Positions 16,487 through 25,268 of a stretch of 64,000 nucleotides of DNA are shown here, piece by piece. The notes below the pieces were generated by a model that did not search any database, was not told the DNA's origin, and was given only the letters and a program-made list of their open reading frames with translations. How positions within the stretch are numbered: the first letter of the stretch is position 1; the number at the start of each line of letters is the position of its first letter. This stretch comes from Mucilaginibacter pedocola (GTDB lineage: Bacteria; Bacteroidota; Bacteroidia; Sphingobacteriales; Sphingobacteriaceae), in contig NZ_MBTF01000038.1 in the NCBI RefSeq assembly GCF_002013915.1, forward strand, positions 1 to 64,000, written 5' to 3'. A program made the translations under genes and the position numbers.

Positions 16487-18565
16487 ATGAGCACAAAACC
16501 ATTACTAACTATTTTGATCATAAGCGCATGTTTCTTTTCGTGTAAGAAAGATACATCGTTTACTGCACCAAGCGCGCCATCTGTAAGCATTACAACGCCG
16601 GTAGACAGTACCATAGCGCCGGAAAACTTTAGCTTTAGCACAACGCACCAGGTAACTGTTGATGTGCAATTATTAACAAATAATAGCCAGCCCATCAAAG
16701 GCGTACCGGTAGATATTATGGCGAGCAATACACCCGGGACCGATGCTATAGCAACAGTGGTTAGTAACGAAAGCGGACAAGTGCACGCCGTGGTTAATTT
16801 ACCACTACATACCGATACGCTGATAATTGACGCCAAATATGTTGGCTTAATGCGCAATGCTAAAGCGGTTGTAACCGGCGATGCCGTTAACGGCATAATT
16901 GGCGGCCCGGGCGGGCACAGCGGCAACATTGTTGAAAGCACCTATGCCGTAAATACGCCGGCGAGCCGTTTTACTCTCAATAGTATAGGCACAATGGCAA
17001 CCAATACATCGTATTTGTACATGGGTGCTTACGACAACTCAGGCGTACCAAAATATCTTGAGCCCACACGCGATGCTATTTCTGCCGACCTGTTATCCTA
17101 CATAAACGCATCATTACCCGAAACAAAAAACGTTGCTACGCTGCACCCATCGTACCTGGAGTCGTCGGCCACGGCAGATCTCAACATTACCCAAACTGCT
17201 GATGTTTGGATAACTTTTGTAAGCGAGGGAGCAGGTTATTTAAATACCCTTGGCTATTACACCTACCCTACCGGTAATGCCCCACAAAGCCCTGCCGATA
17301 TAAAAACCGTATATTATATGTTCCCAAATGCCTCTCTTTCGGGCTCGGGCGGCAACCTGCACTCGGGCGACAAAGTAAAACTGGGCCGCTTTGATGCCGG
17401 TACCTCCATAGGCTTTGTGCTGCTGGCTAATGCCTGGAACGGCGGTTCTAAAACGGTTGATGCCGGTGCCCCTAAGTTTTATACAACAACTGCATGTAAC
17501 CCCGAAACCAATGCAAGCCTAAAAAAACATACCGTATTGCTGTATGCCGAAAGCGAAAAACTTTACCTGATAGGCATCGACGATCAAAACCGCCAAACAG
17601 GTGGCAGCGATAACGACTTTAATGATGTGCTGTTTTACGCCACCAGTAACCCGGTAACTGCAATTTCTAACACCAACGTACAGCCTATTGACCAACCTAA
17701 AGATACTGATGGCGATGGCGTTACAGATACTTTCGACCAGTTCCCAACCGACCCAACCCGCGCCTACGTTAGCTACTATCCCTCAAAAACCACCTTTGGT
17801 AGCCTGGTATTTGAAGACTTATGGCCCGCCACAGGCGATTACGACCTGAACGACCTTGTAGTTGGTTACCGCTACAAAACCGTTACTAATGCAAAAAACA
17901 ACGTGGTTGAAATGTATGCCGATTACAACGTTAAGGCGGCCGGTGCATCTTTCATAAATGGCTTTGGCGTGCAGTTTCCGTTCAGCCCTGCAGCTGTTAA
18001 AAGCGTGAGCGGGCAGAAAATGATCGGTAATTATATTCAACAGAGCGGCAACGGAACTGAAAGCAACCAATCTAAAGCAGTTATAATTCCGTTCGATAAT
18101 TACCAGGCTATTATAAAACGCCCCGGCGGATACTATATAAACACGCAAAACGAGGCCCCGGTAATAAAAGGCGATACTGTTCATATATACATGAGTTTCA
18201 ACTCGCCAATATCAGCGTCAACACTGGGCACTGCACCTTTTAACCCCTTCCTGATAAGCAACCAGCGCCGTGGATACGAAGTACACTTACCAGATAATGC
18301 CCCTACCGACCTTGCTGATAAAAAATTGTTCAGCACACTGCAGGATAATACTAACACAGGCCTTAACCGCACCTATAAAAGCAAAAATGCATGGCCATAT
18401 GCGCTCAACTTTTCTGAGCAATTTGATTACCCGGTTGAAGGCTCGGCCATTAACAAAAGCTACAATTACTTTTTGCAATGGGCAAAATCGGGCGGCAGCT
18501 TGCATAAAGATTGGTATTTAGACGTGCCCGGAAACAGAAATTCATCTTTGATATACAAAAAATAG
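16487..18565 (+). CDS. LruC/DUF4114-domain surface lipoprotein
   Basis: The frame is open from 16319, but the ATG at 16487 gives a proper lipoprotein signal (MSTKPLLTILIISACFFSC, lipid Cys19) and 692 residues. The Cys-Lys-Lys-Asp start fits the Bacteroidota export signal for surface lipoproteins. An Ig-like or carboxypeptidase-regulatory region covers about 30-120. A DUF4114 domain (VLLYAESEKLYLIGIDD, SDNDFNDVLFYA) lies near 300-385. A calcium-binding-like DTDGDGVTDTFDQFPTDP near 405 leads into the LruC domain (FEDLWPATGDYDLNDLVVG and onward). It is likely a large adhesin or matrix protein. Its own sigma-54-type promoter and terminator make it a single-gene unit. Confidence 0.85.
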   Translation: MSTKPLLTILIISACFFSCKKDTSFTAPSAPSVSITTPVDSTIAPENFSFSTTHQVTVDVQLLTNNSQPIKGVPVDIMASNTPGTDAIATVVSNESGQVHAVVNLPLHTDTLIIDAKYVGLMRNAKAVVTGDAVNGIIGGPGGHSGNIVESTYAVNTPASRFTLNSIGTMATNTSYLYMGAYDNSGVPKYLEPTRDAISADLLSYINASLPETKNVATLHPSYLESSATADLNITQTADVWITFVSEGAGYLNTLGYYTYPTGNAPQSPADIKTVYYMFPNASLSGSGGNLHSGDKVKLGRFDAGTSIGFVLLANAWNGGSKTVDAGAPKFYTTTACNPETNASLKKHTVLLYAESEKLYLIGIDDQNRQTGGSDNDFNDVLFYATSNPVTAISNTNVQPIDQPKDTDGDGVTDTFDQFPTDPTRAYVSYYPSKTTFGSLVFEDLWPATGDYDLNDLVVGYRYKTVTNAKNNVVEMYADYNVKAAGASFINGFGVQFPFSPAAVKSVSGQKMIGNYIQQSGNGTESNQSKAVIIPFDNYQAIIKRPGGYYINTQNEAPVIKGDTVHIYMSFNSPISASTLGTAPFNPFLISNQRRGYEVHLPDNAPTDLADKKLFSTLQDNTNTGLNRTYKSKNAWPYALNFSEQFDYPVEGSAINKSYNYFLQWAKSGGSLHKDWYLDVPGNRNSSLIYKK

Positions 18566-18594
18566 CCCCCAAATACCCCGCTAAGTGAGAAAGT

Positions 18595-18620
18595 GCCAGG
18601 CATACGCCTGGCCTTTTTTG
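18595..18620 (+). terminator. Rho-independent terminator of the LruC lipoprotein gene
   Basis: GCCAGGC at 18595-18601 pairs with GCCTGGC at 18606-18612 around an ATAC loop and is followed by CTTTTTTG. Confidence 0.9.
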
Positions 18621-19123
18621 TTTCCCCCGGTATTGATAAGCATTAATGTTAAACAAACTTTAGTAGTTATAAAGCCGGCTAATCAAACAATTTATTTACC
18701 CGAACGCTTAGCCATGGTTGATGCGGCCTGCTACGCACTTGTATAAAAAGATGATAAGCCTAACTCCGCTATTACCCAACAATTACCATAGCGGTAAACG
18801 TAACTTCTATTAAAACGCTCAGGGGCCTATATAACACATGTTAGAGGTAGCGTATACTGCTTTAAAAACCTGGCATTTGAAACAAAAGACAAGAAACCGT
18901 TGATCAATATTTCCATACGTAGTAAATAATGGCCATCATGCAACTTCCGGTGGTTTTAACACAAGCTCCCACAGCCAACAAATATCTTATATCAAGGCAA
19001 TTAGAGTAATCTCTACACAATACAACCGGCTATTTAGTCTTATAAATTGCCTCGTTATTAAATTTACCCTTAGTAAAATCCCCATGCATTTACCATAATT
19101 AATGGGAGGAGTGTTCAGCGTAA
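18621..19123 (+). other. Intergenic stretch without supported features
   Basis: About 500 bases lie between the terminator of the lipoprotein gene and the terminator of the convergent polysaccharide operon. No reading frame with gene-like composition, tRNA or repeat was seen. Confidence 0.5.
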
Positions 19124-19157
19124 TAAAAAAAGGCTGCTCACAACTTGTGAAGCAGCC
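19124..19157 (-). terminator. Terminator of the exopolysaccharide operon
   Basis: On the minus strand, a stem of GGCTGC/GCAGCC extended by TCACAA/TTGTGA with one bulged base is followed by a run of seven T. It lies 51 bases beyond the last operon gene. Confidence 0.9.
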
Positions 19158-19207
19158 CCGCATGGAGAGTTTAGTTGATTGATCACTGTTTATAGCATAG
19201 ACCTATT

Positions 19208-20395
19208 TTATTGTGCAGAGGATACGTCGCCATGAGCGGTGTGAATAAACGTTTTATTGGCACCCTTGAGTTTAAATAGTAATTTGAACATGCTGAAAAA
19301 AGCCAAGGGAAAACCCAACGCCGCCGACAGCAGTTGCCTATTAAAGTATTGGCTGGGAATGGAAATAAAAACGGCAAAAAAAGTTGCAGCGCAAAGTACT
19401 AACCAATAAACAGCAGGCAGGCCATACCCCGGCAACAACGACAAAATGAACAACATTGAGGTTACGCCAAGCATTAGCGCCCTGGGCAGCAGCATGGTTT
19501 GTACCACCTTGTCAAAAAAATCGATATTACCCTTTGTTAACTGTATAAAGCCATCGGCGATGTACCGTTGCATGTAATGTATTTGAGCCGATAGCCACCG
19601 GCGCCGCTGGTTTTCGAAATTTGCCTGCCTTGCGGCTTTTTCATCATACACAAGGGCGCGCGTAGCGTATGCTACTTGTACGCCGGTACGCAGTAGCCTT
19701 AGCTCCATTTCCTTATCAAAACCACCAACAGCCTTTATCTCGTCCATTACCGACACAAATAGCTGGTATTGCATGGCAAAACCCGAACCTATAATGGCAC
19801 ATGAAAGGCCCAGCGCACGATGCCCTTGCCTAAATATGTGGTTATTTACACCTTCGCTTACAGCATCTAAAAACGCGAATTTTGTATTTGTATTTTTTGC
19901 AACGCGTTGCCCCTGTACTACTTGGCAGCCTTGCTGCATTGCTTCATTCATCCGTAATAAAAAATCGGGGCTGCAAATATTATCAGCATCTAAAATCAGC
20001 GCATAATCAAACACTCCTTCCGTTTGCTTAATAGCATAGTTTAAGGCTTTAGCTTTTGTACTCTGCTCAAAGGCTACTTCAACTACCTGTAAAGGCATGC
20101 TCCGAAGTGCTGCAAGTGTAGCGGGCATCAGCTTATCGGCTATAACAACCACCCGGCGTTTACTTTGCGGGTAATCAAGCGAAAGCGCTGCAATTGCTGT
20201 ATCAAGTATTACCGCATCTTCTTTATATGCGGGTATATAAATAACAAAACTACCTAATGCCGATGCAGGCGGAAAAGCAGCATTGCTTTTAAAATGCCCG
20301 GCAAGGGCAAAAATAAGCAGGTAAATGCACTGCATGGCCAGTGCAGTAAAAGCCAAGAGGCTTATAGTAAATACCAGGCCGGCTATAATATCCAT
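19208..20395 (-). CDS. Membrane glycosyltransferase family 2 (synthase-like)
   Basis: This 395-residue protein has an N-terminal helix (residues 5-30), a GT2 catalytic domain and three to four C-terminal helices (about 285-365). This is the layout of processive synthases such as cellulose or hyaluronan synthase. The GT-A motifs are visible: KALNYAIKQ, the metal site ALILDADNIC, the acceptor region GGFDKEMELRLL, and the QxxRW-like NQRRRWLSAQ. It could elongate a chain at the membrane or add a single sugar. It is the last gene of the exopolysaccharide operon, 10 bases after the preceding GT2 gene. Confidence 0.87.
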   Translation of the reverse strand: MDIIAGLVFTISLLAFTALAMQCIYLLIFALAGHFKSNAAFPPASALGSFVIYIPAYKEDAVILDTAIAALSLDYPQSKRRVVVIADKLMPATLAALRSMPLQVVEVAFEQSTKAKALNYAIKQTEGVFDYALILDADNICSPDFLLRMNEAMQQGCQVVQGQRVAKNTNTKFAFLDAVSEGVNNHIFRQGHRALGLSCAIIGSGFAMQYQLFVSVMDEIKAVGGFDKEMELRLLRTGVQVAYATRALVYDEKAARQANFENQRRRWLSAQIHYMQRYIADGFIQLTKGNIDFFDKVVQTMLLPRALMLGVTSMLFILSLLPGYGLPAVYWLVLCAATFFAVFISIPSQYFNRQLLSAALGFPLAFFSMFKLLFKLKGANKTFIHTAHGDVSSAQ

Positions 20396-20405
20396 AATAA
20401 TAAAT

Positions 20406-21302
20406 TTAGTTAAGTTTATACTTTAAATTCCAGGCAACGCCACTGCATATGCCCGCAGCAGCCTTCCGGTTACCCAGCAAAAGCTGCCTTATTAGGCCTG
20501 CAGGCACCGAAATAGTTAAAAAAAACACTTTACTTATAAAGCCTTTAAAGCCAAAAACGTTGCGGCGTATAAATAGCAGCCGGTTACGGTTTTGGTAATA
20601 TATCTTCAGGTTGCTAAGCTTACCTACGCTCATCGATTCTTTATGAAGTACCAGCGAACGAGGTTCGTACCATACCGTGAAACCGGCACGCTGCACATGT
20701 TCTGTATAATCGAGTTCTTCGTAGTATAAAAAAAACATTTCGGGCAAAAGGCCTACTTCGTCGATCACCCGCCGGTGTATGGCCATAGCGGCCCCATGTG
20801 CCAGGTGGGTTTGTTGCGGAGTATCATGTTGCCCACGGTCTTCCTCGCCCGAGCCAATGAATTTGCCCCGTGCAGTAAAAGAATTTATAGCTTCGCCGCC
20901 GGCATACTGTATAATATTGGGCGAATGGAAGTAGCGTATTTTAGGGCTTACAATACCAATTTTATGATGGAATGAGAAAAGATCAGCAACGGGTTCAATA
21001 AAGCCAGGAATAACCTCGGTATCGTTGTTCAAAAGGAACAGTATTTCGCCGCCTGCTGCCTCTATCCCACGGTTATTCCCTCCGGCAAAACCCTCATTAA
21101 CAGTATTTTTTATAAGCTTTATGTGCGGAAAATCGTCTGCCAGGTAGCTGGCATCCTCTGTAGAGGCATTGTCTACCACTATAACCTCTACATTAGGGTA
21201 GGTTATATGCCCCAGCGATTTTAACAGTTCTGCGGTTACCGCCGCTGTATTGTAATTTACGGTGATAATAGAAACCAGCGGATATTGATCGGTATTTTTC
21301 AT
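20406..21302 (-). CDS. Glycosyltransferase family 2 (rhamnosyltransferase-like)
   Basis: This 298-residue cytoplasmic GT2 has the pattern of WbbL-type rhamnosyltransferases: SIITVNYNTAAVTAELLKSL, VIVVDNASTEDASYL, GFAGGNNRGIEAAGG, the metal site FLLNNDTEV, and the acceptor loop FFLYYEELDYTEHVQRAGF. A hydrophobic patch near residues 252-275 may touch the membrane. It starts within the end of the polymerase gene (four-base overlap). It should transfer one sugar of the repeat unit; the donor is not certain. Confidence 0.88.
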   Translation of the reverse strand: MKNTDQYPLVSIITVNYNTAAVTAELLKSLGHITYPNVEVIVVDNASTEDASYLADDFPHIKLIKNTVNEGFAGGNNRGIEAAGGEILFLLNNDTEVIPGFIEPVADLFSFHHKIGIVSPKIRYFHSPNIIQYAGGEAINSFTARGKFIGSGEEDRGQHDTPQQTHLAHGAAMAIHRRVIDEVGLLPEMFFLYYEELDYTEHVQRAGFTVWYEPRSLVLHKESMSVGKLSNLKIYYQNRNRLLFIRRNVFGFKGFISKVFFLTISVPAGLIRQLLLGNRKAAAGICSGVAWNLKYKLN

Positions 21303-22744
21303 ATTGGAGGTTTAGATGCCGCGGAAATGCCGGCCGTGTAATTTTTATCCCAACGATAGGCAAGCCATATTAAGGCAAGCCCCATAAAGCATACTACACC
21401 ACTTGGTGCCTGCCCTAAAATTTGATTGCCGTAGCTTGCAAATGCAATACCTACAAAGCCCGATAAAAGTGCCATGGCCATTTGCCTCAACATTTTATTG
21501 TTCTTCATTTTAAACACCAGTACAGTGCCTGTTATAATACAGGTGAATATCATACCCAGATGGACCCACAAACCCACTACCCCCGTTTCTGCCCAGATCT
21601 TCACATACCAGCTATCGGTAGGAGTTTCGGCCAAAAAAGTACCGGGGTTAAACCTTTGCCCCCACGAACCGGCCGAGCCAATGCCACCGCCAATTGGCCT
21701 GGTAGCCAGGTAAACCTTAAACTTTTTTTGGTTTTCTATACGCACCTGCAACGAAGCATCATTAGGATCGAGCGCGCTACGCATGCGCTGCACCTGGTAA
21801 TTGCCGGCACCCACAGCTGTAAACTTTAATAGGCAAAAGAAAACGCCTACAATACCAACACCTACCGACAAAATTTTGAAATTGCGAGTGAGAAACAGGT
21901 AAACCATTATACCCGACAGCGGCACAAAAAGCGCCCCCCGGGTACCCGAAATGGCCATCCCCCAAAAAAAGAATACCGCCAACCCCAGGTATAGCAACCG
22001 TATTTTTGGTTTGCATGGCCCCAAAGCAAGTATTAAACACACCAGCAATATATGCCCCATTGCTGCGCCGAACTGCCCGGCATCTGAGTAAAACGAAAAT
22101 GCCCTTAGCCTGCCAAACAAAACGTGGGTTTTATAAGCCCCTGCATCCAGCCAAAGCTGTTCGTAGTGGTTAACGCCCAAGTAAAGTTGCTTCATAGCCC
22201 ATAAGCATGCTATTACACTCCAAATTATCCAAATATTAAAAAAGGTTTGTAGTTGCTTTTGATCTTTAAATAGCAAGGTTGTTATAATAACCAACTGCAC
22301 CATATAAAGCGCCACCCCTCTAACGGCATAAAACCATGCTAACGAACTGCGCGACTCGGGGTTCACAAGTTCCATAATGCAATAGATGGCCCAACCTGCA
22401 ATAGCGTATACAATGGGGTTTTTAAGATAAATGGTGTCCCTCTTTCTGGCTTTAGCAAGGGCGGCTATGAGAGTGATCAATAAAAATACATCAATGGCAA
22501 GGCCGAAAGGCGCAGTTGAGTAACGCACCGTACCGTTTACGAAGAAGCCCAGGTTAAGTACCGAATAAAGCCCTATTATGGGTTTATTGAATACAATGGT
22601 AAGGTACCAAACCACAAATGGCAGGGCGCCAAGCGCACCGGCTGCTAAAAAACCGTATACAGCTATAACATAGCCTAACAATACAGCAAAAAATATTGCA
22701 AGGCTTATCTTTAATAAAAGCGATATACCGATGCGGTTTTTCAT
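21299..22744 (-). CDS. O-antigen polymerase/ligase-like membrane protein (Wzy role)
   Basis: The 481-residue protein has about ten hydrophobic segments and a large outer loop. The loop holds VFLWGMAISGTRGALFVPL and the region around LATRPIGGGIGSAGSWG, as in the Wzy_C/WaaL family. Such proteins polymerise or ligate lipid-linked repeat units at the periplasmic face. Presence beside a flippase and a Wzz-like protein supports polymerase. It overlaps both neighbours by four bases. Confidence 0.83.
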   Translation of the reverse strand: MKNRIGISLLLKISLAIFFAVLLGYVIAVYGFLAAGALGALPFVVWYLTIVFNKPIIGLYSVLNLGFFVNGTVRYSTAPFGLAIDVFLLITLIAALAKARKRDTIYLKNPIVYAIAGWAIYCIMELVNPESRSSLAWFYAVRGVALYMVQLVIITTLLFKDQKQLQTFFNIWIIWSVIACLWAMKQLYLGVNHYEQLWLDAGAYKTHVLFGRLRAFSFYSDAGQFGAAMGHILLVCLILALGPCKPKIRLLYLGLAVFFFWGMAISGTRGALFVPLSGIMVYLFLTRNFKILSVGVGIVGVFFCLLKFTAVGAGNYQVQRMRSALDPNDASLQVRIENQKKFKVYLATRPIGGGIGSAGSWGQRFNPGTFLAETPTDSWYVKIWAETGVVGLWVHLGMIFTCIITGTVLVFKMKNNKMLRQMAMALLSGFVGIAFASYGNQILGQAPSGVVCFMGLALIWLAYRWDKNYTAGISAASKPPI

Positions 22745-24054
22745 AATGCTACAGCGCGCTGCCTGATCTTTTGTATATGTATTAAAATGCCTTCTTTAAC
22801 AAATGCACTTGCAGAGAACCCACCAAGTACATCTCGCAACTGAAACCAGCCAATTACAATACCTGCTAAAAAGGTAAGCATTGATACAGCTGCTATTCCG
22901 TACAAACCATACCCAAGTTTAACGGCTGCCACATCCAGCAACACATTGGTTATAAGCATTAAAATTACTTTTACGGTATTTTTTGCCGGGCGGTTAATTG
23001 CATCTAACATTAACCCGCAGTACCTGTCAATTGGTATAAGTGCAGCATAAAGGCAAAATACCTGCAATATTAACGCCGATTGATGGTACTTAGCCCCGCC
23101 AAGCAAAGCCACAATTTGCGATGGCATAAAAAAGAAAATAGCCAAAAGGGGGATGATAATAGCCATCAAAAAACCACATTGCCCGTAAAAAAAACGTTTC
23201 AATTGTGCTTGCTGCCCGGTATTCCATAAAGTAGTTGCCTGCGGTATAGCAACCGAAACGAAAGAACGCACCGGAATTTCAATTGCCTCGATAAGCTTTT
23301 GAGGAATAGCATATGTGGCAACCGCAGCAGGCCCAAGCCAAAGCGCAATGATGAATTGATCGGAACTGCGTAACAAACTGGCCGCTATCATGGTAACCAT
23401 ACTAAATTTACCATAGCCGGTGAGCATTTGGCGCTCGTGTTTCAGGCTGGTAAACCAGCGGCCAAATCGCAGCCAACCAAAACAAGCACCAATAAAACCG
23501 GTTAAAAACTGCAAAACCGCATACCATAAGGCTACTGTTTCAATATCGGCTTTTAGTAACCGTTGCAACGCTAAAAGTAAAGTGAATAATACCGGGAAAG
23601 CAAGCCTCACCACAGCCAGTTTTTTAAAGCTGCTATTGGCCTGTAATTGCCACTGTAATAACTGATTTGGCAACGCTGCAAGCAGCCAAATTGGGGTAAA
23701 CTGCCGGGCAAGTGTAAACGCATTATCTCCCTGCTTCACAAAAAGCATAAAAGGCAAGGCCGCCACTACCATAAAAAGCGTAAAAATTAATATTAACTGC
23801 CAGGCTGCAGCCACCAGCTTAGCACGTTGCATTTTACTGCTCGCCACAACATAAAAACGTATGAAAGGTGTTTGTATGCAGCCGCTGCGTAATAACTCCA
23901 GCATGGTGTATACCGTAAGCAACATAAACCATTTGCCTGCATCGGTAACAGAAAAAAAACGCGCTATACATGCCAGGTTAACGAAACCTAAAACTGCCGC
24001 ACCGCCATTAGAGAACAGCGACAGCGAAGTATTACCGATTATTATCTTCTTCAT
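22741..24054 (-). CDS. Polysaccharide flippase (Wzx/MATE-like)
   Basis: This 437-residue protein has 12-14 hydrophobic segments in the pattern of the oligosaccharide flippase superfamily (SLFSNGGAAVLGFVNLA at the start, then SLLRSSDQFIIALWLGP, a family-typical segment near 235-252). It would move lipid-linked repeat units across the inner membrane. Its ATG follows the GT4 stop by 17 bases, and its stop overlaps the polymerase start. Confidence 0.85.
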   Translation of the reverse strand: MKKIIIGNTSLSLFSNGGAAVLGFVNLACIARFFSVTDAGKWFMLLTVYTMLELLRSGCIQTPFIRFYVVASSKMQRAKLVAAAWQLILIFTLFMVVAALPFMLFVKQGDNAFTLARQFTPIWLLAALPNQLLQWQLQANSSFKKLAVVRLAFPVLFTLLLALQRLLKADIETVALWYAVLQFLTGFIGACFGWLRFGRWFTSLKHERQMLTGYGKFSMVTMIAASLLRSSDQFIIALWLGPAAVATYAIPQKLIEAIEIPVRSFVSVAIPQATTLWNTGQQAQLKRFFYGQCGFLMAIIIPLLAIFFFMPSQIVALLGGAKYHQSALILQVFCLYAALIPIDRYCGLMLDAINRPAKNTVKVILMLITNVLLDVAAVKLGYGLYGIAAVSMLTFLAGIVIGWFQLRDVLGGFSASAFVKEGILIHIQKIRQRAVAL

Positions 24055-24071
24055 ATTAGTATTCGCTTATT

Positions 24072-25268
24072 TCATGCAGCTTTTGCCGCCCTGTATTTTT
24101 CTATCAGATCCTGTAATTGCTCGGCGCGCGAATGCCAGTCAGCCTGTTTGGCCAAAGCTATACGGTGCAGTTTTTCTTGTACATCTGTTTCGGCAAGCGC
24201 CTGCTCCAGGCATCTTTTAAACTTCAGGGCATTATCAGCAAATAATATTGCCTCGTCTATTTCGCCGAGCGATGCAAAAGGCGTCATCACAACCGGCAAG
24301 CCCATGGCAAGGTACTCGTTTGCCTTCAACGGGTAAATTGCGGCTGTAAGGTGGTCGCACACATAAGGTATAATGCCGGCATCAAATTTATCAAGCAGGT
24401 AGGGCACTTCTTCGGGTGCAACAGGGGGGGCAAAAAACACATTATTAAATTTGGCCAACCGAGTTTTAACCGATTCATCTGAAACTTTGCCTATAAATGC
24501 GAAGGCAGTGGTGGGCATCGTTTTTATAACCTGTTCCAATAATGCCACATCTAAACGCCCATCAATATTACCGGTGTAGCCAACTATTTTATTGCCTCCC
24601 TGCCCGGCAAATAATTTGGTTGTTTGGTTATAAAAGGCATCAAAATGCACACCATTATTCACTACTTCTACAGGTGTATCGGCAACCTGCTTACGGGTTT
24701 TCAGTTCGGCAGAAGTTACAACCCCCAACCCGGCGTGCGAAAGGTATTCGGCTTCTTCCCTGCCGGCAAAACCTTTAAAATAGGGCACCCCGGTAAACTC
24801 ATCATACATGTAAAATACTTTAAAGCCAACATTCTTTAACTTCCAGTAGTTGCCCAGGAAAGGTTGATAGGCGTTAAATTCTACCACATTGGCCATTTTA
24901 AGTTTGGCTATTGCCTTATTAATAAAATAGCCGGTGATGGCCGCATTAAGCTTATTTATGGCTTTAAATATTTTATAAGATGATGTTGCAAAAGCCGGTA
25001 AAACCGGCGGTAACGATAGTAGGTAAAGGCCATTTTCGCCATTACGTTCAATAGTTTGCAGGCGGCTTTTAAAGCCCAGCACGCGTTTCCAATCAAATTT
25101 CTTTTTACCTAAAACTGCTTTAAAGCAATCAGAAATAGAGTAAGCATAATCTACATATAAAACAAGATTGGTAGCAGCAAGGCACTTCATAAGTTCAACT
25201 GTGGAGCGCAGATACTCGCCCTGCCAGGCAGGCAAAGCACAGCATACTATGTGGTTTTGTTTTTGCAT
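24072..25268 (-). CDS. Glycosyltransferase, GT-B fold (GT1/GT4-like)
   Basis: The 398-residue enzyme has a GT-B architecture. The C-terminal donor domain shows KIVGYTGNIDGRLDVALLEQ, FAFIGKVSDESVKTR, a VPYLLDKFDAGIIPY segment, and NEYLAMGLPVVMTPFASLGE, which together form the nucleotide-sugar pocket of GT4-type enzymes. The N-terminal half is longer and less typical. It is the third gene of the operon, with its ATG overlapping the stop of the Wzz-like gene by one base. The sugar is not predictable. Confidence 0.84.
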   Translation of the reverse strand: MQKQNHIVCCALPAWQGEYLRSTVELMKCLAATNLVLYVDYAYSISDCFKAVLGKKKFDWKRVLGFKSRLQTIERNGENGLYLLSLPPVLPAFATSSYKIFKAINKLNAAITGYFINKAIAKLKMANVVEFNAYQPFLGNYWKLKNVGFKVFYMYDEFTGVPYFKGFAGREEAEYLSHAGLGVVTSAELKTRKQVADTPVEVVNNGVHFDAFYNQTTKLFAGQGGNKIVGYTGNIDGRLDVALLEQVIKTMPTTAFAFIGKVSDESVKTRLAKFNNVFFAPPVAPEEVPYLLDKFDAGIIPYVCDHLTAAIYPLKANEYLAMGLPVVMTPFASLGEIDEAILFADNALKFKRCLEQALAETDVQEKLHRIALAKQADWHSRAEQLQDLIEKYRAAKAA

